From an uncultured Psychromonas sp. (lineage in GTDB: Bacteria; Pseudomonadota; Gammaproteobacteria; Enterobacterales; Psychromonadaceae): a DNA stretch of 64,000 nucleotides. The notes beneath the pieces were generated by a model. That model was given only the letters and a program-made list of their open reading frames with translations, searched no databases and was not told the DNA's origin. Location: positions 54,991 through 118,990 of the forward strand of contig NZ_CANLFB010000013.1 in the NCBI RefSeq assembly GCF_947489755.1, written 5' to 3'. A program made the position numbers and the translations under genes. Position 1 is the first letter of the stretch; each line of letters opens with the position of its first letter. Below are positions 49,430-60,596 of this stretch, piece after piece.

Positions 49430-50944
49430 ATGGCATTAGCGAGATTAGTGTGTCGCTCTATTTCAGGCGTAGATGCACCTGAAGTCGAGGTTGAAGTACA
49501 TCTTGGGACTGGATTACCCGGTTTTTCTTTAGTTGGATTACCTGAAACGTCGGTCAAAGAAGCTAAAGATAGAGTGCGTAGCGCTATTTTGAATAGTAAC
49601 TTTAAATTCCCAAGCAAAAGAATCACCGTCAATTTAGCGCCTGCTAATTTGCCTAAAGAGGGTGGTCGATTTGATTTGGCGATCGCTATCGGTATTTTAT
49701 TAGCATCAGACCAAATAAAATGCCCTGAAATATTAAACTTCGAGTGTTATGGGGAGTTATCCCTATCAGGTGAATTACGTTGCGTCGATGGCATCATTCC
49801 TTGTGCTTTAGCGGCTAAACAACAAAAGCGACAAGTGGTTGTGTGTACTGATAACGAGCATGAATGTGCTTTGACTGGCGCACAAGGTTTTGTTGCAAAA
49901 CATTTGATTGATGTCTGTGCCTTTTTACAGCAACAATTAACATTACCTTCAGCAGAGCAAAGTGAAGCGCCGCCAGCTAAACATTCTCACCTTGATTTCA
50001 GTGATGTATTAGGACAAGAGCAAGCTAAAAGGGTATTAGAGATTGCTGCGACTGGTTCCCATAATTTACTATTGATTGGTCCACCTGGTACTGGAAAGAG
50101 TATGTTAGCTGAGCGGTTTATGACGTTATTGCCTAATTTGGAAGAGCAGCAAGCATTACAAACGGCGGCTGTATATTCAGTATGTGGCAAGCAACGTGAT
50201 GATTGGTTTTCTCCTCCTTATCGAGCTCCGCATCACAGTGCCTCAGCGGTTGCATTAGTGGGGGGCGGTGGAAAGCCTAAACCGGGTGAAATATCTTTAT
50301 CTCATCATGGTGTTTTATTTCTCGATGAGTTACCTGAATTTCCAAGACAAGTGTTAGACAGTTTACGCCAGCCAATGGAAAACCATAATGTCACTATTTC
50401 TCGCGCGGCCAATCAAGTAACTTTCCCCGCTCATTTTCAACTGATTGCGGCCATGAACCCAAGTCCTTGTGGTCATATATCCGGACAGCTCAGGCGCAGT
50501 ACTCCAGATCAGATCTTACGTTATTTAAATCGTTTATCTGGGCCATTTTTAGACCGTTTTGCATTAGCTATTATGGTGCCCTTATTACCTAAGGGAATGT
50601 TGGCTGATTCACAGCAAGGGTTACATAATTCAACCGAAAAAAGTGCAGATATTAAAGAAAGGGTTTTAGTTGCTCGTAATATTCAACTACAACGTCAAGG
50701 TAAGTTAAACCATTACTTATCGAGTCAAGAGGTGAATATATATTGCGTATTAACGAAGGAGGATGCGTTGTTTTTAGAGCAAGCGATTGAGAAAATGGGA
50801 TTGTCTATTCGGGCTTGGCATAGTTTGTTGAAAGTTGCTCGGAGCATTGCCGATCTGCAGCAACAACAAGATATTAGTAAAGCACACTTGTGTGAAGCAT
50901 TAAACTATCGAGCGATGGACCGCTTATTGAGTAGCTTCAATTAG
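49430..50944 (+). CDS. comM: ComM/YifB family AAA+ Mg-chelatase-like ATPase
   Basis: This 504-residue protein has an N-terminal ChlI-type domain (residues 1-170), an AAA+ core with Walker A GPPGTGKSM near residue 219 and Walker B VLFLDELPEF near residue 300, and the C-terminal lid domain. ComM is a hexameric branch-migration helicase that helps integrate incoming single-stranded DNA during natural transformation; YifB is the same family. ATG 49430 follows GGGAG; an upstream in-frame ATG would add 7 residues. Confidence 0.93.
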   Translation: MALARLVCRSISGVDAPEVEVEVHLGTGLPGFSLVGLPETSVKEAKDRVRSAILNSNFKFPSKRITVNLAPANLPKEGGRFDLAIAIGILLASDQIKCPEILNFECYGELSLSGELRCVDGIIPCALAAKQQKRQVVVCTDNEHECALTGAQGFVAKHLIDVCAFLQQQLTLPSAEQSEAPPAKHSHLDFSDVLGQEQAKRVLEIAATGSHNLLLIGPPGTGKSMLAERFMTLLPNLEEQQALQTAAVYSVCGKQRDDWFSPPYRAPHHSASAVALVGGGGKPKPGEISLSHHGVLFLDELPEFPRQVLDSLRQPMENHNVTISRAANQVTFPAHFQLIAAMNPSPCGHISGQLRRSTPDQILRYLNRLSGPFLDRFALAIMVPLLPKGMLADSQQGLHNSTEKSADIKERVLVARNIQLQRQGKLNHYLSSQEVNIYCVLTKEDALFLEQAIEKMGLSIRAWHSLLKVARSIADLQQQQDISKAHLCEALNYRAMDRLLSSFN

Positions 50945-51003
50945 TTGATATTAATTGACTGTTTTACACAGTCAATTAAGCTTTTATCTGTTGATTACTC
51001 TCG

Positions 51004-51897
51004 TTATAAAGGTAACCAAGGAATTGTATTAATTGAGTGTAGTGATTTATCAGGTAAAAAAGTATTCTCAATATGAAAAACCTTACGTGTACCTAAATGT
51101 AATGTCTTAAGTTTATCTTTATAGTAGTTTTCTAATAGTTTTGTTAGGAAGCCATTATGTTGAAGTACTGTTAAACCTTTGGTTAATCTATACGCTAAAT
51201 CTGGACGTCCCTCATTCACAAAAAAGAATACTGGAAATGGATAATGAAAGAGTAAGTTATTTTCGACTACAAAATTAGCACTTTCATGAAGCTCGAGTTC
51301 CTCAGTAATTTCATTAATGCCTCGTAAAAAGCAATCAAAGCGTTGTTTTTGTAACTGGCCAAATAATAAAGAATATTTATAGGATGTTTGAACTTGTATC
51401 CCATTTCCCCTTAATACCTTGGTACTAAGCCAATCTTGCTGTTGTCCGATAGTGATATTCTTATCGATGAAGTCTTGTATGTTATTAATGCCAGAGAATT
51501 TATATTGATGATTTTGCTTAATTAAACAAACTCGATAACCTAATAATCCTTCAAGTATTGGAATTCGAACTGGAATTGCACTTTTTTCTCTACCTTCACT
51601 ACTTACAAAATGTGCAACATCCAAGTCGCCTTCATATTTATCCGATAAAGTAGAAAGCGCTCTTTTTTGTTCCATTGGTATTGATGGGACTATTTCATAA
51701 TCACCGAATTCTGCTTTTGTAATATCAAGTGCTTGGGTAAGTATTGTCATCATTATATTGGTAGGGTGATCAAAGGTTTGTTGCCAAACAATTATTTTTG
51801 GTGGTGCTGGAGGCGTCATTAATGCTTCTTTAGCATGACTAAATACTGAAAAAGTAAGGGTGAATATAGAGAACATGGTGAATATTAAAACTGCCAA
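51004..51897 (-). CDS. Periplasmic solute-binding-like protein (SBP_bac_3 type)
   Basis: This 297-residue secreted protein has a signal peptide of about 22 residues (MAVLIFTMFSIFTLTFSVFSHA) and a mature domain with the two-lobe layout of small-molecule binding proteins. DCFLRGINEITEELELH near residue 190 and NIMMTILTQALDITKAEFGDYEI support this. No ABC permease or ATPase is adjacent. It may be an orphan receptor or a sensor partner. The TTG start at 51897 has AGG upstream and gives the complete signal peptide; ATG 51876 would shorten it. Ligand unknown. Confidence 0.72.
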   Translation of the reverse strand: MAVLIFTMFSIFTLTFSVFSHAKEALMTPPAPPKIIVWQQTFDHPTNIMMTILTQALDITKAEFGDYEIVPSIPMEQKRALSTLSDKYEGDLDVAHFVSSEGREKSAIPVRIPILEGLLGYRVCLIKQNHQYKFSGINNIQDFIDKNITIGQQQDWLSTKVLRGNGIQVQTSYKYSLLFGQLQKQRFDCFLRGINEITEELELHESANFVVENNLLFHYPFPVFFFVNEGRPDLAYRLTKGLTVLQHNGFLTKLLENYYKDKLKTLHLGTRKVFHIENTFLPDKSLHSINTIPWLPL

Positions 51898-52016
51898 TTT
51901 ATGCCTATTTTTATCATTAAAATTTAAAGTGGCAATAGTGTAGGATAATTTAGCGTATTCAGCGTTATATTTTTGTAAATTTAAGCGTTATATCAATCAT
52001 AATAAATAGTTTATTT

Positions 52017-52090
52017 ATTACGCAGATTTAAAAAATTAACTTCTTTTTATATATTTCTTAAAGGGAACAATCGCTTACATTTACTTATGT
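52017..52090 (+). repeat. Partial copy of a dispersed intergenic repeat
   Basis: The order TTATTACGCAGATTTA, then AACTTCTTT, then TTCTTAAAGGGAACAATCG parallels the element at 63440-63605, where AACTTGTTTCTTTG is followed by TTCGTAAAGGGAACAGCC. The right half is missing or too diverged to follow. Confidence 0.5.
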
Positions 52091-52180
52091 AAAGATTTAT
52101 TACTATTAGCTGACTATTTCAGAGTACAAATAAAAAGGACATAAAAGTTAACATATTTCATTTTGAGACAAAAAATATAA

Positions 52181-52209
52181 AAAAAGGGACTTAAATTAAG
52201 TCCCTTTTT
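52181..52209. terminator. Bidirectional terminator downstream of valS
   Basis: AAAAAGGGACTTAA (52181-52194) and TTAAGTCCCTTTTT (52196-52209) are perfectly complementary with A/T runs at both ends. Confidence 0.9.
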
Positions 52210-52249
52210 AGTTTTTACTTCGTTAATAACAAACTAATTAATCATTATA

Positions 52250-55111
52250 TTAAAGCGCTTTGATTGTCTCAATTTGCTCATTTAGTTTGTCGCAAGTTGT
52301 TTGGAATTCAGCTTGTTTCGCTTTTTCCTTAGTAATAACCGCTTCTGGTGCATTACTCACAAAACGTTCGTTACTTAACTTGCCTGATACCTTGTCTAGC
52401 TCTTTGGTTGCTTTCTCAAGTTGCTTCGCTAAACGTGCTAGCTCAGCTTCAACATCAATTAAACCAGCCATTGGAATCAACAACTCTAAGCCGCCTACTA
52501 AAGCTGTAACAGACGCTGGTGTTTCTTGACCTTTAGCAACAAAAGTAACACTCTCTAGTTTTGCTAATGCCGCTAAAAATGCTTCATTATCAGCAAAGCG
52601 ACGCGTATCTTCACTACTTGCATTTTTAACTAATACGTTAAGTGGTACTTTCGGGCTGATATCCATTTCACCACGAATGTTACGCACTGCATCAATCACT
52701 TGCTTAACCCATTCTAGATCAGCCACGGCTTGTTCATCAACCTGCGCTGCATCATATTCAGGGTAAGCTTCAAGCATGATAGTGTCACCACCTTGACCTG
52801 TGATTGCTTTCACACGTTGCCAAATTTCTTCGGTCATAAACGGTAGCATTGGATGTGCAACACGTAATAATGTTTCTAATACGCTGATTAATGTATGGCG
52901 AGTACCACGTTGCTCGTCTTCATTGCCTTTGAATAAAACAGGTTTAGTTAATTCTAAGTACCAACCACAGAATTCATTCCAGATGAAATCGTAAAGAATA
53001 TTTGCCGCAATATCAAAACGATAGGTGTCTAATGCTTGGCGGAACTCTTTGATCATATTTTGTAATTGACCTTGGATCCAACGATCGGCAAGACTAAATT
53101 GCATCGCTTTGTTATCGCCAAAACCAAAATCTTGATCTTCTGCATCCATTAATACATAACGGCTCGCATTCCATAACTTGTTACAGAAGTTACGGTAACC
53201 TTCAAGACGATTCATATCCCAGTTGATATCACGACCGGTTGATGCCATTGCTGCTAGAGTGAAACGTAGTGCATCTGTACCATGCGCTTCAATACCATTA
53301 GCGAAGGTTTTACGTGTGTCTTTTTCAATTTTCTTCGCAAGTTGTGGTTGCATCATGTTGCCAGTACGTTTTGTCACTAAGCTTTCTAGGTCTAAACCAT
53401 CAATCATATCCAAAGGATCTAATACATTACCTTTAGATTTAGACATTTTATCGCCATTCTCATCGCGAATTAGGCCTGTTACATAAACCGTTTTGAAGGG
53501 GACTTGTGGTGTGCCATCTTCATTCTTCATAAAGTGCATGGTCATCATGATCATACGCGCAACCCAGAAGAAGATAATGTCAAAACCGGTTACCAATACA
53601 TCAGTAGAGTGGAAGGTTTTAAGATCCATGGTTTGGTTTGGCCAACCTAATGTAGAGAATGTCCAAAGACCCGAAGAGAACCATGTGTCTAGTACATCGT
53701 CATCTTGGTTTAATACAATGCTATCATCTAAGTCATGTTTCGCACGTACTTCAGCTTCTGTATGCCCAACATAAACTTTACCCGCTTCGTCATACCAAGC
53801 TGGGATACGATGTCCCCACCATAATTGACGTGACACACACCAATCGTTAAGGTCATTCATCCATGAGTTGTACATGTTTTCGTATTGTTGCGGTACGAAT
53901 TTGATATCGCCATTAGCAACCGCTTCTGTTGCTGTTTTAGCAAGCGGTGCAACACGTACATACCATTGGTCTGTTAGCATTGGTTCAATCACAACACCAC
54001 CACGGTCTCCGTAAGGTACTGTTAAATCATGGTCTTTAACTTCTTCTAATAAACCTAATGCATCTAATTCACTAACCACCAGTTTACGCGCAGCCTCACG
54101 TGTTAAACCTTGGAATTGTGCTGGTAAATCAGTTGGATAATCTTCACTTTTTTCACCGTTAGTATTAAATACTTCAGCGCTTTCACGAATACAAGCTTCA
54201 AAGGTTAAGACGTTGATCATTGGTAATTTGTTGCGTTTACCTACTTCATAGTCATTAAAATCATGCGCAGGGGTTATTTTCACACAACCCGTGCCTTTTT
54301 CCATATCAGCGTGGTCGTCACCAATAATTGGGATTTCACGATTAACGAAAGGCAATAAAATAGTCTGACCGATAAGGTCTTTATAACGTGGATCTTCAGG
54401 GTTAACAGCAACACCTGTATCACCTAATACTGTTTCCGGTCGAGTGGTTGCTACTACGATGTAGTCTTTACCATCAGCTGTTTTGACGCCATTTGCTAAT
54501 GGGTAGCGGAAATGCCACATAAACCCTTTAACGTCTTTATTTTCCACTTCTAAATCTGAAATGGCAGTTTGTAATTTAGGATCCCAGTTTACTAGACGTT
54601 TACCACGGTAAATAAGGTCATCATTATACAAATCAACAAAGGTCTTTTTAACGGCTTCAGAAAGACCATCGTCCATGGTAAAGCGTTCACGATCCCAATC
54701 TACAGAGGTACCTAAACGACGCATTTGACGAGAAATATTGCCGCCAGACTCGGCTTTCCAATCCCAGATTTTTTCGATGAAGGTTTCACGGCCTAATTCT
54801 TTACGCGTTTGACCTGTTTCTGCAAAAAGTTTACGTTCAACAACCATTTGTGTCGCAATACCTGCATGGTCTGTACCCATCTGCCATAAGGTATTTTTAC
54901 CTTGCATACGTTGGTAACGGATCAAGGTATCCATGATGGTATCTTGGAATGCATGACCCATGTGTAAACTACCAGTGACATTTGGTGGTGGGATCATGAT
55001 GCAGAAGCTTTCTTTATCAGTATCACCGTGTGGTTTGAAGTAACCTTTTTCTTCCCAGGTTTGGTAATTCTTTTGCTCAATCGCACTTGGGTTGTATATT
55101 TTTTCCATCAT
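52250..55111 (-). CDS. valS: Valyl-tRNA synthetase
   Basis: This 953-residue class I aminoacyl-tRNA synthetase charges tRNA-Val. It has the HIGH motif as HMGH (residues 50-53), a large editing domain, the KMSKS motif in [10 protein letters not shown] near residue 555, an anticodon-binding domain and a C-terminal coiled coil ([17 protein letters not shown]). Full length. Its ATGATG start overlaps the holC TGA stop, so translation is coupled; which of the two Met codons is used cannot be told. Confidence 0.98.
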   Translation of the reverse strand: MMEKIYNPSAIEQKNYQTWEEKGYFKPHGDTDKESFCIMIPPPNVTGSLHMGHAFQDTIMDTLIRYQRMQGKNTLWQMGTDHAGIATQMVVERKLFAETGQTRKELGRETFIEKIWDWKAESGGNISRQMRRLGTSVDWDRERFTMDDGLSEAVKKTFVDLYNDDLIYRGKRLVNWDPKLQTAISDLEVENKDVKGFMWHFRYPLANGVKTADGKDYIVVATTRPETVLGDTGVAVNPEDPRYKDLIGQTILLPFVNREIPIIGDDHADMEKGTGCVKITPAHDFNDYEVGKRNKLPMINVLTFEACIRESAEVFNTNGEKSEDYPTDLPAQFQGLTREAARKLVVSELDALGLLEEVKDHDLTVPYGDRGGVVIEPMLTDQWYVRVAPLAKTATEAVANGDIKFVPQQYENMYNSWMNDLNDWCVSRQLWWGHRIPAWYDEAGKVYVGHTEAEVRAKHDLDDSIVLNQDDDVLDTWFSSGLWTFSTLGWPNQTMDLKTFHSTDVLVTGFDIIFFWVARMIMMTMHFMKNEDGTPQVPFKTVYVTGLIRDENGDKMSKSKGNVLDPLDMIDGLDLESLVTKRTGNMMQPQLAKKIEKDTRKTFANGIEAHGTDALRFTLAAMASTGRDINWDMNRLEGYRNFCNKLWNASRYVLMDAEDQDFGFGDNKAMQFSLADRWIQGQLQNMIKEFRQALDTYRFDIAANILYDFIWNEFCGWYLELTKPVLFKGNEDEQRGTRHTLISVLETLLRVAHPMLPFMTEEIWQRVKAITGQGGDTIMLEAYPEYDAAQVDEQAVADLEWVKQVIDAVRNIRGEMDISPKVPLNVLVKNASSEDTRRFADNEAFLAALAKLESVTFVAKGQETPASVTALVGGLELLIPMAGLIDVEAELARLAKQLEKATKELDKVSGKLSNERFVSNAPEAVITKEKAKQAEFQTTCDKLNEQIETIKAL

Positions 55112-55596
55112 TTGTCTTCTGTCTGGTTAGTTAACTCTTGAGATGCAGTCTTAACATCTTGAGTAGAGAGGGTGTGGCCTAATTTTTTATAAGCACTGTA
55201 GCGCATTCGCGCATTAATTTTTAGTTGTTCTTGTGCTGGCACAAAATCAATAATTTGTTGGAAGTTTAAATTAAATTCCGGAATGTTTTGGCTGAGGTTA
55301 ATTAGCACTGCACGAGGATGTTGCGGTGCAAGCCAACTAATCTCAACCGGAGACCCATAACGTGGACCTTCACCGACTAAGTTATGCGGGACAAAGCTAT
55401 CGCCATCAAACTGCCATAAATACTCATCAACTGTAAAAGCATCTTGTTGATTTTCTGTATAAATAAACACTTTTTTATTTTGTTGGTAATAAAAAGCCGC
55501 GAGCTGGCAAGCTTGCACAAAATGTGTTGGCAAACTCGCTTCAGCTGTTGATGCTAAAGTATCTTCTGAGTGAATATAAAAGATAACTTGGCTCAT
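55108..55596 (-). CDS. holC: DNA polymerase III chi subunit
   Basis: HolC (chi) links the clamp loader to single-strand binding protein through its contact with the SSB tail. The 162-residue protein begins [13 protein letters not shown]. It keeps the family layout ([42 protein letters not shown]), with a slightly longer tail than in E. coli. The conserved order pepA-holC-valS supports the call. Confidence 0.94.
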   Translation of the reverse strand: MSQVIFYIHSEDTLASTAEASLPTHFVQACQLAAFYYQQNKKVFIYTENQQDAFTVDEYLWQFDGDSFVPHNLVGEGPRYGSPVEISWLAPQHPRAVLINLSQNIPEFNLNFQQIIDFVPAQEQLKINARMRYSAYKKLGHTLSTQDVKTASQELTNQTEDK

Positions 55597-55628
55597 TATG
55601 AACTCAACTTGTTATTGAATGTTGACAT

Positions 55629-57143
55629 TTAAGCGTCTAATTCCGCTATTTCTTGTTCACTACGATTAATGACAAATTGTGTTAATAACGGAACAGGGCG
55701 GCCAGTTGCACCTTTGTTAGCACCTGAGCGCCAAGCTGTACCGGCAATATCCAAATGTGCCCAGTTATAAGCTTTAGTGAAACGAGATAAGAAACAAGCT
55801 GCTGTAATTGATCCAGCAGGGCGACCGCCAATATTTGCCATATCTGCAAATGGGCTATCAAGTTGCTTTTGGAAATCATCATCCATCGGTAATTGCCATG
55901 CTTTATCACCCGTTTGGTTTGATGCGCCTAAAATCTCATGAACCATGCCTTTATGCGGGCTCATTAGTGCACTAATGTTATGACCTAATGCCATTATACA
56001 AGCACCTGTTAAGGTCGCTACGTCGATAACACATTCCGGGTCAAAACGTTCTACATAAGTTAATGCGTCACATAAGACTAAACGGCCTTCCGCATCGGTG
56101 TTTAATACTTCAACAGTAAGTCCAGCCATAGTCGTTAAGATATCACCAGGGCGGTATGCTTTGCTTGAAGGCATATTTTCAGCACCTGCAATCACACCAA
56201 TCACGTTAATGCCTAAGTCTAGTTGAGCGATGGCTTCTAATGCACCAAAGACTGATGCAGCACCACCCATGTCGTATTTCATTTCATCCATACCTGCGCC
56301 TGGTTTTAATGAAATACCACCAGAGTCAAAGGTTAACCCTTTACCAACAAGTACAATCGGTTTTTGATCCGTTGGACCGCCTTGATAATTGATAATCGAC
56401 ATATAAGCAGGGTTAGCCGAACCTTGTGCTACTGCTAGGTAACTGTTCATGCCTAACGCTTTCATTTGCTCTGTATCAACCACTTCAGTTGTGATTTTAT
56501 CAAAGCGTTGATCAAGCTCTTGTGCTTGTTGGCTTAAATACAGCGGAGTACAAATGTTTGGCGGCATATTCGCTAAGTCTTTACATAACTTCATACCTGC
56601 TGATACAGCTAATCCATGTTGTAATGCTAATTCAGCACGCGTTAATTCTTTACGGCTTGGTACATTAAACGTTAATTTACGTAATGGACGTCGAGTATTG
56701 TCTTTATTAGTTTTGAATTGGTCGAAGTTGTATAAGCTATCTTGCGTTGCTTCGATCGCTTGGCGAACTGCCCAATAGCTATCTCGACCTTTAATGTGTA
56801 ATTCAGATAAAAAACAAATGGCCTCAAGTGCGCCTGTATCATTTAATGTAGAAATGGTTTTTTCGATGATCTGTTTGTATTGTGTTTCAGTCAACTCTCG
56901 CTCTTTACCACAGCCAACTAATAAAACTCTTTCGCTTAATACGTTAGGCACATGGTGTAAAAATAATACCTGTCCTACTTTACCTTCAATATCACCGCGA
57001 CGTAATAATGCACTTAAATAACCTTCGCTGATTTCATCTAAAACTTCAGCTGCATGAGATAAACGTCGAGGTTCAAATACACCAACTACGATACATGCGC
57101 TGCGCTGTTTTTCTGGGCTACCACTTTTTACGAGAAATTCCAT
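55629..57143 (-). CDS. pepA: Leucyl aminopeptidase A
   Basis: This 504-residue M17 metallo-aminopeptidase trims N-terminal residues from peptides. In E. coli the same protein also binds DNA as an accessory factor for Xer recombination. It has the metal-site [15 protein letters not shown] (about residue 268) and the family signature [14 protein letters not shown] (about residue 345). First gene of pepA-holC-valS; 32 bp separate it from holC. It is divergent from lptF. Confidence 0.97.
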   Translation of the reverse strand: MEFLVKSGSPEKQRSACIVVGVFEPRRLSHAAEVLDEISEGYLSALLRRGDIEGKVGQVLFLHHVPNVLSERVLLVGCGKERELTETQYKQIIEKTISTLNDTGALEAICFLSELHIKGRDSYWAVRQAIEATQDSLYNFDQFKTNKDNTRRPLRKLTFNVPSRKELTRAELALQHGLAVSAGMKLCKDLANMPPNICTPLYLSQQAQELDQRFDKITTEVVDTEQMKALGMNSYLAVAQGSANPAYMSIINYQGGPTDQKPIVLVGKGLTFDSGGISLKPGAGMDEMKYDMGGAASVFGALEAIAQLDLGINVIGVIAGAENMPSSKAYRPGDILTTMAGLTVEVLNTDAEGRLVLCDALTYVERFDPECVIDVATLTGACIMALGHNISALMSPHKGMVHEILGASNQTGDKAWQLPMDDDFQKQLDSPFADMANIGGRPAGSITAACFLSRFTKAYNWAHLDIAGTAWRSGANKGATGRPVPLLTQFVINRSEQEIAELDA

Positions 57144-57328
57144 ATGTATCCTTAAAACGATTATATTGAGATTAACTATGCTATTTTTGTGAAAATGCAG
57201 TTATCATTGGTCTTTGTGGACCTTGAAACGTAATATAAACTTACTAAAATAGCAATTTTACCGCAATTGTTTGCTTAATCCACTATTTTACCGCTTTTGT
57301 AGCATCTTATTTTACACTGGAGATCGGC

Positions 57329-58447
57329 TTGATTATTCTTCGTTATTTAATGTTAGAAACATTTAAAAGCCAAATTGGCATTCTCTTTGTTTTAGTTCTC
57401 ATATTTGTTAGTCAGAAATTTATTACCATTCTTGCTCAGGCGATTAATGGTGTTATCCCTGCTGACTTAGTATTAACTGTTTTGTATTTAAACATGCCGA
57501 CATTGGGAACGTTAATGTTACCCATTAGTTTCTACCTCGCAATATTGTTTGCGCATGGTCGATTGCACAGTGAAAGTGAAATGGTGGCGTTAACCTCTTG
57601 TGGCTACAGCCCTAATAAAGTGCTGAAAGCAACGCTGATGTTGTCATTACTCACGTTTGTTTTTGCTAGTTTTAATAGCTTATATTTAGCACCTGCTGCT
57701 GAAGATGAAATGGTCGCAGTTATTGAGAAAGCCGAAGCTAATGCAGGTACTGCGACCTTAATCGAAGGGCGTTTTCATAAAGCCTCTGGCAATGGTGGGG
57801 TGGTTTATGTTGAAAAATACGAACAAAATAAAACGTTAGTTAATGTGTTTGCTGCTCATTGGCCAAAAGAAGAAGAGGGAATATCGCCTTCAGTGATCAC
57901 TGCTAAAACAGGTAATGTGGCTAGTAAAAAAGATGGTACATGGTTAACACTAGAAAATGGCCAACGTTATGCTGGCATAGTCGGTAAGAATGAATTTGAA
58001 AACTCACAATTCTCTACCTATCAAGTACATATCGCTAATGCAGCGGTTGAGAGCAAGAAGCGTAGTGTAGATGCTTTGCCTACTTCTGCATTAATAGGTG
58101 CTACCGATACTCGTTCTCAAGCTGAGCTACAATGGCGTATTGCTATCCCTGTTTCTATATTATTAATTACGTTTATGGCTGTACCAATGGCTAAAGTTAA
58201 TCCTCGTCAGGGGCGTTATGCAAAACTATTGCCGGCTTTAGCACTCTATTTAAGCTTCTTTTTATTATTAAGTGCTTCAAAAAGTTTGATAGAGGACGGT
58301 GCGATTCCTTATTTTGGTATTTGGGCAGTGCAAATATTATTCTTTGCTATTGGTGTTGTATTGCATTTACAAACTATCGGAAAGTTTAATGTTAAGCCGA
58401 AAAAAGAAAAATTGAAAAATGCTAAATCGTCTAAGGTGGATAAATAA
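57329..58447 (+). CDS. lptF: Lipopolysaccharide export permease LptF
   Basis: LptF is an inner-membrane subunit of the LptB2FGC lipopolysaccharide extractor. The 372-residue protein has three N-terminal membrane segments, a periplasmic beta-jellyroll domain (about 135-270) and three C-terminal segments, as in E. coli. The start is TTG: GGAG lies 6 nt upstream, and the protein begins MIILRYLMLETFKSQ, matching E. coli MIIIRYLVRETLKSQ. It abuts lptG (TAA then ATG). Confidence 0.96.
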   Translation: MIILRYLMLETFKSQIGILFVLVLIFVSQKFITILAQAINGVIPADLVLTVLYLNMPTLGTLMLPISFYLAILFAHGRLHSESEMVALTSCGYSPNKVLKATLMLSLLTFVFASFNSLYLAPAAEDEMVAVIEKAEANAGTATLIEGRFHKASGNGGVVYVEKYEQNKTLVNVFAAHWPKEEEGISPSVITAKTGNVASKKDGTWLTLENGQRYAGIVGKNEFENSQFSTYQVHIANAAVESKKRSVDALPTSALIGATDTRSQAELQWRIAIPVSILLITFMAVPMAKVNPRQGRYAKLLPALALYLSFFLLLSASKSLIEDGAIPYFGIWAVQILFFAIGVVLHLQTIGKFNVKPKKEKLKNAKSSKVDK

Positions 58448-59512
58448 ATGGGTATTTTAGACAGATACATTGGCCGCACGATCTTTGCTGCAACATTTTT
58501 AAGCCTATTTGTATTAATTGGTTTGAGTAGCATTATTAAATTTGTAGAGCAAATGAAAAGCGTCGGTACAGGCGCTTATACTGTTTTTTCTGCTGCTTAT
58601 TTTGTGTTATTAAAAATGCCTGTTGAAATTGCATTGTTTTTTCCAATGGCTGCATTAATTGGGGCGCTTATTGGCTTAGGTTCATTGGCAAGTAGCAGTG
58701 AGTTAGTGGTCATGCAGGCCGCTGGTATGTCTAAATTTCGTATTGCAAATTCGGTATTGAAAACGGCCATTCCAATGGTTATTGCCGTTATGCTATTAGG
58801 GGAGTTTGTTGCCCCTCAAACCGATAAAGAAGCCTACTTTATGCGAGACCAGTTACGAAATGGTAGTGAAAAAGTAGAGAATAAATATGGGATTTGGGCA
58901 AAAGATGCCGATTCATTTATCAGTATTGGGCGAATGAACAGTAAAGCTGAACTTTACAACGTACAACTTTATTTTTTCACCAAAGACTTAACGTTAGATT
59001 ATGCAATGGCGGCGAATAAAGCCACTTATCAAGAAGGTTTTTGGTTATTAGAAGACGTTAGTAAAACAACTTTCTTTGATGATAAAACCGCTGTTGAAAG
59101 TTTTCCTGAGTTTACTTGGAAGACTGAATTAACACCGAAAAAGTTTGAAGTGATTATTAGTGAGCCTGATAAAATGTCGATGCGTGATATATATGGTTAT
59201 ATCACTTATTTAGAAAGTAATGATCAAGATGCAAATACCTATTGGTTGACGTTATGGCGCAAAGCCGTATTGCCTTTTACTGTTGTTGTAATGATGTTGT
59301 TGTCAGTTTCATTTATTTTTGGTGGGCTAAGAACAGTCCCGATGGGAACGCGTTTAATCTTTGGTATTGCGAGTGGTTTCGCATTCCATGTGTCTGGTGA
59401 GTTATTTGGACCTGCAAGTCTAGTCTTTGGGTTACCGCCTATACTAGGGGCTTTATTACCTAGTATTTTAGTCTTGCTTATTGCCATGTATTTATTAAGA
59501 AAACAAACTTAG
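58448..59512 (+). CDS. lptG: Lipopolysaccharide export permease LptG
   Basis: This 354-residue partner of LptF has the same six-segment plan around a periplasmic domain. It begins MGILDRYIGRTIFAATFLSL and has the coupling region LGSLASSSELVVMQAAGMS near residue 80. Together with LptF it passes lipopolysaccharide from the inner membrane to the LptA bridge. It starts directly after the lptF stop. No clear terminator follows in the AT-rich gap. Confidence 0.96.
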   Translation: MGILDRYIGRTIFAATFLSLFVLIGLSSIIKFVEQMKSVGTGAYTVFSAAYFVLLKMPVEIALFFPMAALIGALIGLGSLASSSELVVMQAAGMSKFRIANSVLKTAIPMVIAVMLLGEFVAPQTDKEAYFMRDQLRNGSEKVENKYGIWAKDADSFISIGRMNSKAELYNVQLYFFTKDLTLDYAMAANKATYQEGFWLLEDVSKTTFFDDKTAVESFPEFTWKTELTPKKFEVIISEPDKMSMRDIYGYITYLESNDQDANTYWLTLWRKAVLPFTVVVMMLLSVSFIFGGLRTVPMGTRLIFGIASGFAFHVSGELFGPASLVFGLPPILGALLPSILVLLIAMYLLRKQT

Positions 59513-59724
59513 AAAAATAATGAGCAGTCAGTTATTAGGACTTGATTAATATTAAATGCCTAATAACTGGCTATTATCTATTTAGGTTTGCGATACGTTA
59601 CAACTAATATCGCTAGCAAGTGATTGGCTAGTGATAGTTGACTAGCAATGATTGTCTAATAGTGATTCCTGGCCAGTGCTGCCTAATTTGTAACCTGTTG
59701 GCAAGCACTGCCTAGGCAAAATGA

Positions 59725-60279
59725 TTACTTCTTATCTTCATCCATAAATGCCATGCCTTTAAAGCCTTTCCAATTACTTAATTCTTTGGTCATTACAATC
59801 ACTTCGCATTCACCCCATAAGTCTTGAAAGGCATTACGATCTTTTAATAGCGCCATCACGTTACCTAGCCCAAAAGCTGACGTTGATAACCTAATCAACG
59901 CTTGAGTAAAACTGATATTGCTACCATCGCTATTTTGCACGCGTAAGCGCCATGCTTTCATGCCGATAGTTTGTCCTGCTTGGCTCCAAAAGTAAGTAAA
60001 AAAACCAATAATGACAACCGATAAGTAAATTAAGAAAACTAAGCTTTGCCCTAAATAATCAGCAGTGTCTTTATAAACACTTAAGTCAATAGCACCTACT
60101 TTGCTCGCAATAACGACCGCTAATAATGCTAAAACAGTGGCAAGCATCAGCACGGCGCCTAATGCAAATAAATCATAGATATAGGCACCTAAACGTTTAA
60201 AAAATGATGCTCGTTCACAACTTTGATATTGTTCTGCTAGGCTCAACTGTGGTGTTTTTGTATTGTTATGCTTGACCAT
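59725..60279 (-). CDS. RDD family membrane protein
   Basis: This 184-residue protein has the RDD domain: an initial Arg/Asp segment RLGAYIYDLFALG with the conserved Asp, two to three membrane helices, and the later GMKAWRLRV motif with its Arg. RDD proteins are poorly defined, and some have been proposed to act in ion exchange. It is convergent with lptG, a conserved neighbour in several gammaproteobacteria. Confidence 0.87.
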   Translation of the reverse strand: MVKHNNTKTPQLSLAEQYQSCERASFFKRLGAYIYDLFALGAVLMLATVLALLAVVIASKVGAIDLSVYKDTADYLGQSLVFLIYLSVVIIGFFTYFWSQAGQTIGMKAWRLRVQNSDGSNISFTQALIRLSTSAFGLGNVMALLKDRNAFQDLWGECEVIVMTKELSNWKGFKGMAFMDEDKK

Positions 60280-60421
60280 GATAATCCCTTAAAAGTTTGA
60301 AAAAACAGTGTAACAAATGACTAATCGCTTGGCATTTTATTTATTTAAGTCTGAATTTGATTATTTACTGATAAAGATCGATTGCTTTTTAATCGCTTAC
60401 ACTTTTTATGGTTGAAAATCC

Positions 60422-60449
60422 TTGTGTGTAGAATAACCCTAGGTATAAT
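60422..60449 (+). promoter_or_regulatory. Promoter of tRNA-Leu
   Basis: A consensus TATAAT at 60444-60449 with TTGTGT at 60422-60427 (16-bp spacer) ends 12 bp before the tRNA 5' end. Confidence 0.75.
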
Positions 60450-60461
60450 CTTTGTCACTCA

Positions 60462-60546
60462 GCCCGAGTGGTGAAATTGGTAGACGCGACGGATTCAAAA
60501 TCCGTTTCCGAGAGGAGTGACGGTTCAAGTCCGTCCTCGGGCACCA
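60462..60546 (+). tRNA. tRNA-Leu, anticodon CAA
   Basis: This 85-nt class II tRNA has acceptor stem GCCCGAG/CTCGGGC, discriminator A and an encoded CCA end. The anticodon arm reads ACGGA-TTCAAAA-TCCGT, placing CAA in the anticodon (reads UUG). The long variable arm and the GGTTCAAGTCC T-loop are present. Confidence 0.97.
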
Positions 60547-60551
60547 TATTT

Positions 60552-60596
60552 AATAATAAAGCCCTGATACTTTAAAAGTATCAGGGCTTTATTATT
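60552..60596 (+). terminator. Terminator of tRNA-Leu
   Basis: AATAATAAAGCCCTGATACT (continuing TT to 60573) pairs perfectly with 60575-60596, a 22-bp stem that starts 5 bp after the tRNA. Confidence 0.9.

Larger units (their letters stand above)
51898..52249. other. Intergenic region between the solute-binding-like gene and valS
   Basis: It contains a partial copy of the dispersed repeat (52017-52090) and the valS terminator (52181-52209). The remainder is AT-rich spacer with no ORF. Confidence 0.6.

Noticed and set aside
57200..57328. Alternative upstream ATG start for lptF
   Set aside because: No in-frame ATG exists; the TTG start gives an N-terminus matching E. coli LptF and has a good ribosome site.
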